Below, in pieces: positions 41,635-49,783 of a stretch of 54,784 bases of DNA (position 1 is its first letter; each line of letters starts with the position of its first letter). The notes beneath the pieces were generated by a model that saw only the letters and a program-made list of their open reading frames with translations, searched no databases and was not told the DNA's origin. The position numbers were made by a program, and so were the translations under genes. Source of the DNA: Candidatus Poribacteria bacterium (GTDB taxonomy: Bacteria > Poribacteria > WGA-4E > WGA-3G); NCBI GenBank assembly GCA_022821965.1, contig JAJECN010000015.1, positions 1 to 54,784 of the forward strand. Direction: 5' to 3'.

Positions 41635-44600
41635 CTACTGTGTCAAAAGCTCGAACTGCACCTCCGTGGTGGTGTGCAGATATTTTATCAGTATAGCGTC
41701 CTTATCTTCAATATAAAGCCATCCGGATCCAACATCTTCAAGTGACTGCACAGCGGGAACCTCAATTTCTGCGTATTTATTTGATCCGTTGATGGGTTCA
41801 GCATCTTCAGAGGGCGTGTCCGTATCGGTAGGAGCCTCATCGGGAGGCGATGTGAGTTCATATCGCGCCCGGAGTGCTTGTGGCGTACGTCCGCAACCAA
41901 CAATAAGTGAATAGCTTGTTTCATTGTTAGCGTAACTGAGCTGCCAGTTCAACTGATCGGTGTCGGTTAAAGTAAGTTTCTCCACTCTGGCACCGGAACT
42001 GACGTGTATCTCACCGGCGATAAGGGTCTTTATACCCGGGTCGAGTCCTCGGAGTGTGTAAACATTAACCATAATATCTTCGGGGTTCAGATGCGGTCCT
42101 TTGCCTTCGGTGCAGAAACCGTAAAATCCATCAGGATAGGTGCCTTTGAGTTCACCCTCTTCCCACTGTTGATGCATCGCACTTACTGTAATACCTTCAG
42201 CAATCTGGAGCCATTTTTCATCTTCGGTGTGCTCGTTCAGTCGTTGTAAGTAGTAAGCGAGAACCAACCCATTCCATTGAACAGGGACACCGAACCAAGG
42301 GTGCGTATGGAAGCTCGTCCCGAAAACAGGGATTGAGGCGAACTGCATACCGGGTCGGTCAGACAAGTGCCAATGGTAGAGGAACGGGAGGGCTGTCTCT
42401 GCCCAATACGTTGCGCGCTTGAGATGTTCTTTTTCGCTTGTCAGTTCATAGGCTTCAACGTAGGCAGCGATAGCGTGAGCGGCTGCGAGAACGTCCGGTT
42501 GATACATTGGGCATTCCCACATTTGTGCGCCGCGCGGTACGGAGAATTGCTGAATGAATTTAAGTGCCTTCAAACCTGCCTCATGCGAGGTTTTATTTCC
42601 AGTAATGCGTGCGTGTTTGAGGAGTAAATGCGCCGACTCTGCACAGGTGCCGAGCACGGCTTCGCCCGGTTCTCCAAGGGAAGTGGTTCGTTCGCTTGTT
42701 GGCTGCCACCGCCAACTTCCATCAGACTCTTGTGTGGTGATGCGTTGCTGTGTCTCCTCTTCCATGTAAGTTAATGCGGCATCAATATTGCCGACGTAGA
42801 AGGGGAACTCCCATCTCAAAATGTGACACGAACCACGTGATGCCAAGCTCCCTGCTCCAGATTCGGCTACGGTGTTTTTAGCGATTTCTTGCACCCGTTC
42901 CTTCACCTGCTCATCTTTTGTCGCGAGGTAGTCGTACCAGAGCAAAGTGCCGAAACCGGGTTCATTTTGAGCAGCCCAGTCTACACAGTGACGAGATTTT
43001 CGGGTGTCTTCATCCCATGTCGTGTGCATAAACCCGTGCCGTGAAAGCAGAACCTGTTCTTCGTCGCTACGCGGCGATGGTAATGGCTTGGGTGTCCCGT
43101 AAGCATCATTCCAATGGGCTACGGCATCTAAAATAGAGGCGTTTCCATCCACAATGATTTCGCTTTTGATGGACAACGGACGCGATGCCATCAACGGATA
43201 CGGAATGGAAGCCTCGGTCTGATTTTCTTGGACCCACGTTGGGACGGTTGGTAGGAATAGACCGAGGACGTGATTTTTCTGGGATTGAGACCAATTCGGA
43301 GAGGCGAATATTGTAGAGAGCATCTGATTCTCGCCATCCCAAGTATCCAGGGGGTTCCAAACAATGCCGACTAACGATTTCTGCATTTCTACCGCCATGA
43401 CCGGCACTGTAATTTTATAGGGGTGCGGCACAAGCCGGTTGTCGAGTGGAGGTGATGCATCACGCGAACTTGAGGAGCGTTCGTCGTTCTCCAGGAATTC
43501 AAGTCCAGGGAAAAGTGCAGCCGTTTTCTTCTCACGGTTACGCCCTTGCCCCGCATAAAGCATCGGACCTCGGAAGCCGAGGAGTTCTCTGTTTCCGTCT
43601 GTTTGCAACTTATATTCTGTCTTCACTCGTGTTGCACGTTCAGCGAGCGTCCACTGCATCTCATAAGCCCATTCCACACCATCGGCATCTGTATCCGAAC
43701 CACTTAGACGGATAATTGACTCTCCCTTGTTGTTTCCTGAGAGCTGATAGATCGTAGGCGTGAGTTGCAAAGTTTGGCGATTTTGCGATGCGTCTAAGTA
43801 GGTTACCTCAGAGAGGAACGGGCTGGTTGCCACCTGTTGATAGTTCCTACCCTTTGCAACAAAAAGCACATAGTACGCAAAGCTGCCAGCCGCCTTTTTG
43901 TCGAAATTGTTTTCGTTTTCAGTCTCTGATGTTGCTTCAGTACCCCGGACAAAAATGATGCGGAGATGTTTGTTCCCGAACACTACGCTACCATCTTGTG
44001 TGTAGGTGTGCAGTTCTTTCACGGCTTTCGTCGCGAGTTTGGGAGGCGCGGGACGAATCGCAACGCTGCCTTGCGCTGTTTGGCGTTCTTCTCCGGCTGA
44101 CGTTTGGCATTTGAGCGAAACGGAAATAGGAATTACAGTGGGATTTGAAAGACGACGAGCTACCCAAAAAATAGAGGTTTCTTCATTTGGTTCAATTCCT
44201 TTGACCGTTTGTCTCGGACGTCCACGCCGTAGCTTCACACCGTTGATAGAGATCCAAGCAGTATCTGCCTTACCGAGTGGCGCACTGCCGACATTCCGAA
44301 GCGTGCATTGCACTTCAAAATCTTCACCCGCAGCGACAACTGCGGCTGTCGCACCTACGCTCACAATCTCTAATTTAGGCTGTGCTGCGTAAATGGATAT
44401 CTTGATAGGAGGTTTTTCCGATTCGTGTGATTCAAGCAGAATATCCCTTAGCGCGGAAACCGATGTTGACGTGGATTGACTGAATTCCTGTAGCTGCGTT
44501 GCATCATCACTGAAGTGTAGAATGGCAAGACCGCATTGGACTTCTGGCTCGGGATGTCTTTTCCGTTTCCGGAGCGATGTCTGCTTAAGTTTGCGTAACT

Positions 44601-45639
44601 GTGGTTTACCCCACAACGCCCACGCGTAGTTGCTGTTGCCTTCTACGCTGCATTCTGTCAAAAGTGAGACGACGATTTCTTTTCCAGCGTAGTGGGTCAG
44701 CTCTATGCTTTCTTCTCTCCAGTGACACTCCGTTGACACAGATTCAAAGCATCTTTCTGGTGTGGCTTCCAAACCTGTGCTCGGCAGATCGACAATTTCA
44801 ATGGAAAATTTTACACCCCCGGGTGTTCGCGCAGCATCGTCAAATACGACACCATCCCGCAAGCCGATCGAAAAGTGTAAGAAAAGTTTCTCTGTATCAT
44901 TTGCCTCCGGAAGTGAGAGTGTGTAGTCAATTCTCGCGGTTTCTGTTGGGGTTGGATGTTCAAAAATGGCAGGTTTTACCACACCACCTGAAGAATCTGT
45001 GCCGCTGGCAGATGCTTGCTCTGTTCCAGAAACAGTGCCTTGTTCAAACATCTCTACGAAGTCATAAATTTCCTCAGTGATCCCAAGCTCCAGCGGTGGA
45101 CTTTCAGGTTCAGGTTCCGCTTCTGTATCATCGCTTGGGACTATTTCGTCTGTTTCTTGTGTTTCAGTTTCTGGAACTTCGCTATCGGCAACCTGTGGAC
45201 TTTCCTCCACGGCATCCTCGGTTTCCGTCTCAGGCTGGACAATCTCCATCTCGTCCTCAGAAGCCGAATCGGCACCTTCTGATGATTGAGGTGCCTCTTC
45301 ACCTTCAGCGGAATCAAGGTTGGTAACCTCCGCAGGAATGTTATCTTCGCCTGCTTCAGGACTGTCGCCTATCGGGGTTGGATCACTGTCCTCATGCGTT
45401 TCGGTGCTCTCCTCTGTAGTGCCAGGCGGAGCATCGTCCATCGGTGCTTCCTCTGATGGAGCATCGTTTTCTTCGCTTTCCACGTGTTCGGAAACCGGGA
45501 CATCTACGGAATTATCGTCCGTTGCGAGTTCTACTTCCGTTTGAGGTTCGTCATCATGCTGTGCATCGTCGGGTTGATCGGTCTCTTCCTCTGTTTGTCC
45601 AATGCAGGCGGCTAAAAACTGTTGAAAACTGGTGAGCAT
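41635..45639 (-). CDS. Large acidic-headed protein with a helical glycosidase-like C-terminal domain
   Basis: 1334 aa. Residues 9-12 read LAAC, a lipobox-like motif, but the N-terminus is only 12 residues long and lacks basic charges, so lipoprotein export is doubtful. Residues about 14-185 are extremely rich in Glu/Asp/Ser/Thr/Pro. Next is a jelly-roll region (about 210-345), a CARDB-like Ig stretch (about 395-490, AGEDFEVQCTLRNVGSAPLG), a beta-rich central region (500-830), then an alpha/alpha-toroid-like part (about 880-1230, HGFMHTTWDEDTR, GFMHTT, VLAYYLQRL). That resembles six-hairpin glycosidase-fold proteins acting on polysaccharides. Catalytic residues not assigned. Neighbour of a GH172-like gene. 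Confidence 0.7.
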   Translation of the reverse strand: MLTSFQQFLAACIGQTEEETDQPDDAQHDDEPQTEVELATDDNSVDVPVSEHVESEENDAPSEEAPMDDAPPGTTEESTETHEDSDPTPIGDSPEAGEDNIPAEVTNLDSAEGEEAPQSSEGADSASEDEMEIVQPETETEDAVEESPQVADSEVPETETQETDEIVPSDDTEAEPEPESPPLELGITEEIYDFVEMFEQGTVSGTEQASASGTDSSGGVVKPAIFEHPTPTETARIDYTLSLPEANDTEKLFLHFSIGLRDGVVFDDAARTPGGVKFSIEIVDLPSTGLEATPERCFESVSTECHWREESIELTHYAGKEIVVSLLTECSVEGNSNYAWALWGKPQLRKLKQTSLRKRKRHPEPEVQCGLAILHFSDDATQLQEFSQSTSTSVSALRDILLESHESEKPPIKISIYAAQPKLEIVSVGATAAVVAAGEDFEVQCTLRNVGSAPLGKADTAWISINGVKLRRGRPRQTVKGIEPNEETSIFWVARRLSNPTVIPISVSLKCQTSAGEERQTAQGSVAIRPAPPKLATKAVKELHTYTQDGSVVFGNKHLRIIFVRGTEATSETENENNFDKKAAGSFAYYVLFVAKGRNYQQVATSPFLSEVTYLDASQNRQTLQLTPTIYQLSGNNKGESIIRLSGSDTDADGVEWAYEMQWTLAERATRVKTEYKLQTDGNRELLGFRGPMLYAGQGRNREKKTAALFPGLEFLENDERSSSSRDASPPLDNRLVPHPYKITVPVMAVEMQKSLVGIVWNPLDTWDGENQMLSTIFASPNWSQSQKNHVLGLFLPTVPTWVQENQTEASIPYPLMASRPLSIKSEIIVDGNASILDAVAHWNDAYGTPKPLPSPRSDEEQVLLSRHGFMHTTWDEDTRKSRHCVDWAAQNEPGFGTLLWYDYLATKDEQVKERVQEIAKNTVAESGAGSLASRGSCHILRWEFPFYVGNIDAALTYMEEETQQRITTQESDGSWRWQPTSERTTSLGEPGEAVLGTCAESAHLLLKHARITGNKTSHEAGLKALKFIQQFSVPRGAQMWECPMYQPDVLAAAHAIAAYVEAYELTSEKEHLKRATYWAETALPFLYHWHLSDRPGMQFASIPVFGTSFHTHPWFGVPVQWNGLVLAYYLQRLNEHTEDEKWLQIAEGITVSAMHQQWEEGELKGTYPDGFYGFCTEGKGPHLNPEDIMVNVYTLRGLDPGIKTLIAGEIHVSSGARVEKLTLTDTDQLNWQLSYANNETSYSLIVGCGRTPQALRARYELTSPPDEAPTDTDTPSEDAEPINGSNKYAEIEVPAVQSLEDVGSGWLYIEDKDAILIKYLHTTTEVQFELLTQ

Positions 45640-45698
45640 TTTTTAATTATTCCTTGCGGTTCGGTGAGGCGGGTTGTGGACAGGCTAAGTGCTTTGGC

Positions 45699-46844
45699 TT
45701 ACAACCGGCCCCATTTCTGTTTCATCTGCTTCATCTCATCGTTGAGTACGATCTCCGCTGAGGGCGTTTGGGCGAAAGACTCAATCTGCCATGCCCCAGA
45801 TCCATCCTTCAGTACCGGTTTGCGTTGCGCCACAGGCAATATACCAAACGGCGCATGCGGCTCGATTTGATACCAGTATGCGACGGAGGACGTTTCATTA
45901 CTGAGGTGATTGCCGTGTCCATGCTCTATCGTAACCCGAATCTCCTTCTCGAAGCGGATAGGATTTTCGATATGATAAACATAAGAGGTCTGGTAGCCGT
46001 CAGTGTTGTTTTCGTGAATAGCAGATCCGTTGTGTGCATAAGCGTTCTGTTGCATCCCCCACGCTTGGTTGAGGTAGTCCTCTGAACCTGTGCCGTGCAA
46101 ATCGGGGGGCCATTTGTAACCATCGACCCAGATCATATCATCACCTTCGCCCCACCATGTGCCTTGAAAGTTGGTCACCGATAGGTTACAACCGATATAG
46201 TGACCTCTACCTTCGGCGGACAGGATAAGGTAATTATTGTCCCACGCGAGCCGTTCGGCATTGATGATATTGGCTTCTGGGGTATTCACAGTAATTTCGT
46301 GTCCCCATCCGTCACACGGGTTTTCGCGATGGAATTGGGCATGGAAATAGGCGACATCATCACCGTGCGGTTCAGGGTATAGTTCATAGTCGATATAGAA
46401 GTATTGACGGTGGGTTGTATCGCCTTCGTTGACGAGTTCTATCCTTGCACTGCGATTAAAGGGCATCTGCAAGTAGCAGTTAAGCGCACAACCTGTATTG
46501 AATGTGTTGTTTTGGTGTGTGGAGGCAGAGAAGGGGATGGAATCATACGAATTAACGATTTCGTTGCCGAGTCCAAAGAAGTCGCCTAATGGGCATAGTA
46601 CACTTGGATGTTCCTCATCGTCCCAGAACATTCGGATCAAAACGTTTCGATACCCGTTTGGCTGTGTCATCCAGATATGGTTGATACATCCGGGTCCTTG
46701 AAGGTCCGCAATAACACGGGTTTCACCTGGTTCAACATTCCATGCATCGTTATTTCTCCCTGTCGTATCCCACGAGGAGGCGCGTAATGAGCGTGCTTTC
46801 TTGACACGCGTCAATGACGACAATAATCCGTCAACATAAGTCAT
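45699..46844 (-). CDS. DUF2961 / GH172-family protein
   Basis: 381 aa. The family signposts are clear: SSWDTTGRNNDAW near residue 23, GPGCINHIWMT, IRMFWDDEEHPSV, CPLGDFFGLG, then WWGEGDDMIWVDG and GTGSEDYLNQAWGM. DUF2961 proteins are now grouped as glycoside hydrolase family 172, acting on alpha-linked fructofuranose or arabinofuranose; the two glutamates in GEGDD and GSEDY are the candidate catalysts. No signal peptide, so probably intracellular or exported in an unusual way. Transcribed with the 1334-aa gene, 59 bases apart. Confidence 0.92.
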   Translation of the reverse strand: MTYVDGLLSSLTRVKKARSLRASSWDTTGRNNDAWNVEPGETRVIADLQGPGCINHIWMTQPNGYRNVLIRMFWDDEEHPSVLCPLGDFFGLGNEIVNSYDSIPFSASTHQNNTFNTGCALNCYLQMPFNRSARIELVNEGDTTHRQYFYIDYELYPEPHGDDVAYFHAQFHRENPCDGWGHEITVNTPEANIINAERLAWDNNYLILSAEGRGHYIGCNLSVTNFQGTWWGEGDDMIWVDGYKWPPDLHGTGSEDYLNQAWGMQQNAYAHNGSAIHENNTDGYQTSYVYHIENPIRFEKEIRVTIEHGHGNHLSNETSSVAYWYQIEPHAPFGILPVAQRKPVLKDGSGAWQIESFAQTPSAEIVLNDEMKQMKQKWGRL

Positions 46845-47179
46845 AGTTTAATTTCCTAATATACTTCACGCTGCAGCAGAGGACAGCGTCCAAAGAGGTG
46901 ATTTTCCACCACCAATTATAGCACATAAATGCAAAAAAGCAACGGAAATATGCTTTTGTCAAGATATTCAGTTATCGTTAGACGGACTTTATTCACGCTT
47001 TTTGAGCCACCAGGCTTGAAAGGATACCGAGAATTTTATCGCTTTGGGTGATTTGGTAGTCCGCCTTTTCTAATTAGAATTCTGTCACTACCGATTCTAA
47101 AGGTGAAATTACTATATGCTATCTTTTATGCTTCCAAGACAGCCTGCCTCTTTTCCAATTTGAATCAAACCTTAATTGC
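46845..47179. other. Intergenic stretch of 335 bases
   Basis: AT-rich gap between the GH172-like gene start and the retropepsin stop. It contains the left 22-bp repeat at 47138-47159 and no convincing ORF. No heptamer element and no clear terminator. Confidence 0.5.
47138..47159. repeat. 22-bp direct repeat, left copy
   Basis: Matches 48016-48037 at 21 of 22 positions (GACAGCCTGCCTCTTTTCCA and on, versus an A at the one differing base). The right copy is the 3' end of the TIM-barrel gene at 48004, so this looks like a duplicated gene end or attachment-site-like sequence. Together they bracket the retropepsin pair (about 880 bp). Confidence 0.75.
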
Positions 47180-47623
47180 CTATGGTGTAAAACTAAAAAT
47201 GGTAGATGGAATTGGTTCAGTATTAATGATACGTTTAGAATAGCTAATACCTATATCGAAGCAAGATAAGAAATTTGCGCCTAATAATCCATGTGCATAA
47301 GTCTCAACAGGTAAATAGTTAGCTGCAACTTCCATTCCTTCAAAAGTATGACCGATTACCGATAATTTGCTCACTGCGATAATTGCAGCCTTGGTAGTCC
47401 CACTGGCGGTGATAAAATCAATTTTATGCAAATTTGGACCTGAAAGATCATATCCTAAATCAGATAAAATATCTGGATTAATAGTCGTAAACGAGGCACC
47501 AGTATCCAATATTAAATCTACAGTAACATGCTTGCTATCATCCAATGCATGTATTGTAGCTTGAACCATAATTAATCTGTCAGGGCTTAATTCAAAACGT
47601 GTCTGACGCATTATAACAGGCAC
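47180..47623 (-). CDS. Retropepsin-like aspartic protease
   Basis: 147 aa. The single-chain half-pepsin fold of clan AA: catalytic LDTGASFTT near 38-46 and, toward the end, the flap-distal HGLLGANFLSCFDI motif. Such proteins act as homodimers with one Asp each. No signal peptide or membrane anchor; the substrate is unknown. Its start overlaps the small gene upstream by 13 bases, so the two are translated together. Bracketed by 22-bp repeats, which suggests a mobile origin. Confidence 0.88.
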   Translation of the reverse strand: MPVIMRQTRFELSPDRLIMVQATIHALDDSKHVTVDLILDTGASFTTINPDILSDLGYDLSGPNLHKIDFITASGTTKAAIIAVSKLSVIGHTFEGMEVAANYLPVETYAHGLLGANFLSCFDIGISYSKRIINTEPIPSTIFSFTP

Positions 47624-47850
47624 AATCTCCCTTCTGGAATTTCGCCCGTATAACGTATAACGGCACCGCCTTTAAGGGTACTTAGTTCACTATAAACGTC
47701 ATCCCTTAAATCGCTGTGGGCAGTAACTATACCTGATATAAGTTCTGAAGTTTCATTATTGATTTCGGGATCAACAATAAACAGCCACTGGTCGGGATAC
47801 TTTTCTACCATTTCATCGCGTGTCAGACGTTCGCTTGTCTTTATAGTCAT
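47611..47850 (-). CDS. Small protein partner of the retropepsin, 79 aa
   Basis: MTIKTSERLTRDEMVEKYPD and on: a short helix, a central WLFIVDPEIN strand, a helix and a basic beta end. Proteins with the KYPDxWLxI opening often lie just upstream of retropepsin-like genes, from recall rather than a search. GGGAAGTG precedes the ATG. Candidate inhibitor, substrate or partner; the toxin-antitoxin-like size and coupling are suggestive only. Confidence 0.7.
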   Translation of the reverse strand: MTIKTSERLTRDEMVEKYPDQWLFIVDPEINNETSELISGIVTAHSDLRDDVYSELSTLKGGAVIRYTGEIPEGRLCLL

Positions 47851-47905
47851 TTCACTTCCCCCTTAATCATTACAAGTGTTGAAAGTAGCTTCAGCTGCAA
47901 ATCAG

Positions 47906-48014
47906 AAAAATGGTGTTTAAACCAAAACTATATCAGAACTACTGTATCACAAATTAAAGCAGAAGTGCTACAAAAACAAATGGTGATTAAACCAAAAACT
48001 GTATCAGGACTGTA
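47906..48014. repeat. Two imperfect direct repeats upstream of the retropepsin pair
   Basis: AATGGTGTTTAAACCAAAAC (from about 47908) and AATGGTGATTAAACCAAAAA (from about 47978) each continue into CTRTATCAGRACT and are about 70 bases apart. They lie in the region where the minus-strand promoter of the pair must be, so they may be operator sites. Confidence 0.65.
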
Positions 48015-48816
48015 GGACAGCCTGCATCTTTTCCAATCCAATCCGTGCGACTTCTGCCGGATCTTGTTCCCAATAACTTGGGTTGAACAGCTCCAGCGAG
48101 ATGACACCTGCATAGCCTGCATCTTCCAGAATAGAGATCATCTGTCCGAGGTCGAGAATGCCGTCGCCCGGATACACCCTATCAGCATCCGATTGCTCCG
48201 CACGTGCAGGTTCGGCAGGTGCGTCGTTGAAGTGGAATACAGCGATCTTTTCGCCGGGGATACCTTTCATATCTTCTATCTCCCCACCGCCGCGATAGAT
48301 ATGGAACGGATCAAGGACAATCGTGCTGTCTGGGTGATCTGCCACTTCCATCACTTCCCACGCATGCTTGACTTGGTTAACACCATCGACGAAACCGAGG
48401 AACTCCATGGCAGGTTTAACGCCGAATTCACATCCGAGTTCGAGCAATTCGCGGTAGTTCTCGCCGCCTAATTGGAGATCGGCGACCTCACGCGGCGGAC
48501 TGGAGATGATATAAATTGACCCGACAGCAGCGGCTTGTGCCATGCGCCGTTTTGCTTCTTCAATCGCTTCCTGATGTTCAGGACCTGTTGTGTTGAGCCA
48601 ACCGTGTAAAGCGATAACGGTAGGCACCGAAAGCCCGTAATCATCGAGTGCTTTTTTGACATCCGAGAGCGAACCGCCCTGCTCCTCGTAAGCCGTTAAG
48701 TCGTCGTTCCATAACTCGATCGCTGAATAGCCAGTTTCGGAAGCAATCCGAATCTTATCCATTAATCCAGCAGGACGGATTGTGCTTGTATTTAAACCTA
48801 ATTGAAATTGTGCCAT
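48004..48816 (-). CDS. Sugar phosphate isomerase/epimerase (TIM barrel)
   Basis: 270 aa from the ATG at 48816: the ribosome-binding site GGGGAAA (48824-48830) and the four-base distance to the stop of the upstream gene favour it over the longer frame to 48855. Xylose-isomerase-like (AP_endonuc_2) fold. Metal-binding residues are likely in MEFLGFVDG (Glu), VLDPFHIYRGGG (Asp, His), HFNDAPAEP (His, Asp) and the closing ISLELFNPSYW (Glu). Substrate unknown; the GYAGVISLEL end is typical of sugar or inositol epimerases. Probably cotranscribed with the next two genes. Confidence 0.88.
   Translation of the reverse strand: MAQFQLGLNTSTIRPAGLMDKIRIASETGYSAIELWNDDLTAYEEQGGSLSDVKKALDDYGLSVPTVIALHGWLNTTGPEHQEAIEEAKRRMAQAAAVGSIYIISSPPREVADLQLGGENYRELLELGCEFGVKPAMEFLGFVDGVNQVKHAWEVMEVADHPDSTIVLDPFHIYRGGGEIEDMKGIPGEKIAVFHFNDAPAEPARAEQSDADRVYPGDGILDLGQMISILEDAGYAGVISLELFNPSYWEQDPAEVARIGLEKMQAVLQS
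48016..48037. repeat. 22-bp direct repeat, right copy (gene 3' end)
   Basis: Lies within the last codons (about residues 260-268) of the TIM-barrel gene at 48004. See 47138-47159 for the partner copy. Confidence 0.75.
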
Positions 48817-48820
48817 TCTA

Positions 48821-49621
48821 TTATTTCCCCAATAAACCGTTAATGAAGCGGACATCTATACGAGCGAGATCGATGACAGAGTCCACAGGTTCTCCGCTGT
48901 ATTCGCTATGGAAGCTCACAGGACCCGAAAATCCGATGCTTTGTAGCGTATCTACTGCCGTTTCCCAATCAACGAAACCTTTTCCCATTCGGACAACGCT
49001 GCCACCACGCGCACCCGGGGAACGCGCTAAGTCCTTGAACGCCATAACTGCGAGGTGTGATTTGACGATATCGAGTGCCATGTTGATGGGTTCACCAACG
49101 ATTGACAGGTGCCCTGTGTCCGCAAAAACGCCGACGTGTTGCGGATCGAAACCCTTTACAAGGTTCATCACTGCACATGAGTTCAACCCCATAGAAGTTC
49201 CAGAATGGTTGTGGATACATGTCCGGGGTCCGTAGTGATCGGAAAGTTTTGCAAATCCATCCAATTGCTTTCGGATGAAATCGACCTGTGTCCAGTAACC
49301 GCCGTCTTCTGCGTGCCAGTGCCAGTATCCCAGTTTGATGTTTTCAACACCTGCTTCACCAGCGGCAGCATAGACACGGCGCGTCTCTTCTTGTGCTGGA
49401 TCGAGAAAATCTCCCGGTGTTGTGACGAGTGGGATGGACAAACCGGCATCGGCGAACTGCTTTGCGGCAGCAGGTAGTGCGTCCGTGGCGTTTTCTGGGT
49501 TCACCGGATAGCCCGGACGAACACACAGGTCTGCACCACTGACCCCTACCGATTGTAAGGCAGTGATAATCTCTGGAATTTCTAAACCTTCCAGATGTTT
49601 TGTGAACATGATAAATTTCAT
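48821..49621 (-). CDS. Sugar phosphate isomerase/epimerase (TIM barrel)
   Basis: 266 aa, same fold as the gene downstream but clearly diverged. Metal and substrate residues likely lie in the HNHSGTSMG, FADTGHLSI and FKDLARSPG strands and the closing FHSEYSG (Glu). The SGADLCVRPGYPVNPE entry loop replaces the common glycine-rich one. Substrate unknown. It runs four bases into the next gene on the same strand and is separated from the dehydratase gene upstream by heptamer element 9. Confidence 0.88.
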   Translation of the reverse strand: MKFIMFTKHLEGLEIPEIITALQSVGVSGADLCVRPGYPVNPENATDALPAAAKQFADAGLSIPLVTTPGDFLDPAQEETRRVYAAAGEAGVENIKLGYWHWHAEDGGYWTQVDFIRKQLDGFAKLSDHYGPRTCIHNHSGTSMGLNSCAVMNLVKGFDPQHVGVFADTGHLSIVGEPINMALDIVKSHLAVMAFKDLARSPGARGGSVVRMGKGFVDWETAVDTLQSIGFSGPVSFHSEYSGEPVDSVIDLARIDVRFINGLLGK

Positions 49622-49629
49622 AGTTTTTA

Positions 49630-49780
49630 TGAGTTGTCAGTTATCAATGTTAGCAAGTGAAGTAAGGTTTCAAAGTGTGCTAAAGTTGCGAAGTTGATAA
49701 CTTTACTGGGGGAAACACCCAAGCAAAAACACTTTAGAAACACTTCACGGATTTTACGGACTTCTTTGACTGATGACTAT
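49630..49780. repeat. Heptamer inverted-repeat element 9
   Basis: Left arm GAGTTGTCAGTTATC (49631-49645), right arm ACTGATGACTAT. Its interior, read on the other strand, matches element 3 at 23972 (GAAGTCCGTAAA, then AACTTTAGCACACTT), so both derive from one ancestral cargo. Confidence 0.7.
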
Positions 49781-49783
49781 TCC

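Noticed and set aside
11206-49780. CRISPR array from the heptamer repeats
   Set aside because: Units are seven bases, arms are inverted and gaps are irregular; no spacers of constant length and no cas gene in the window.
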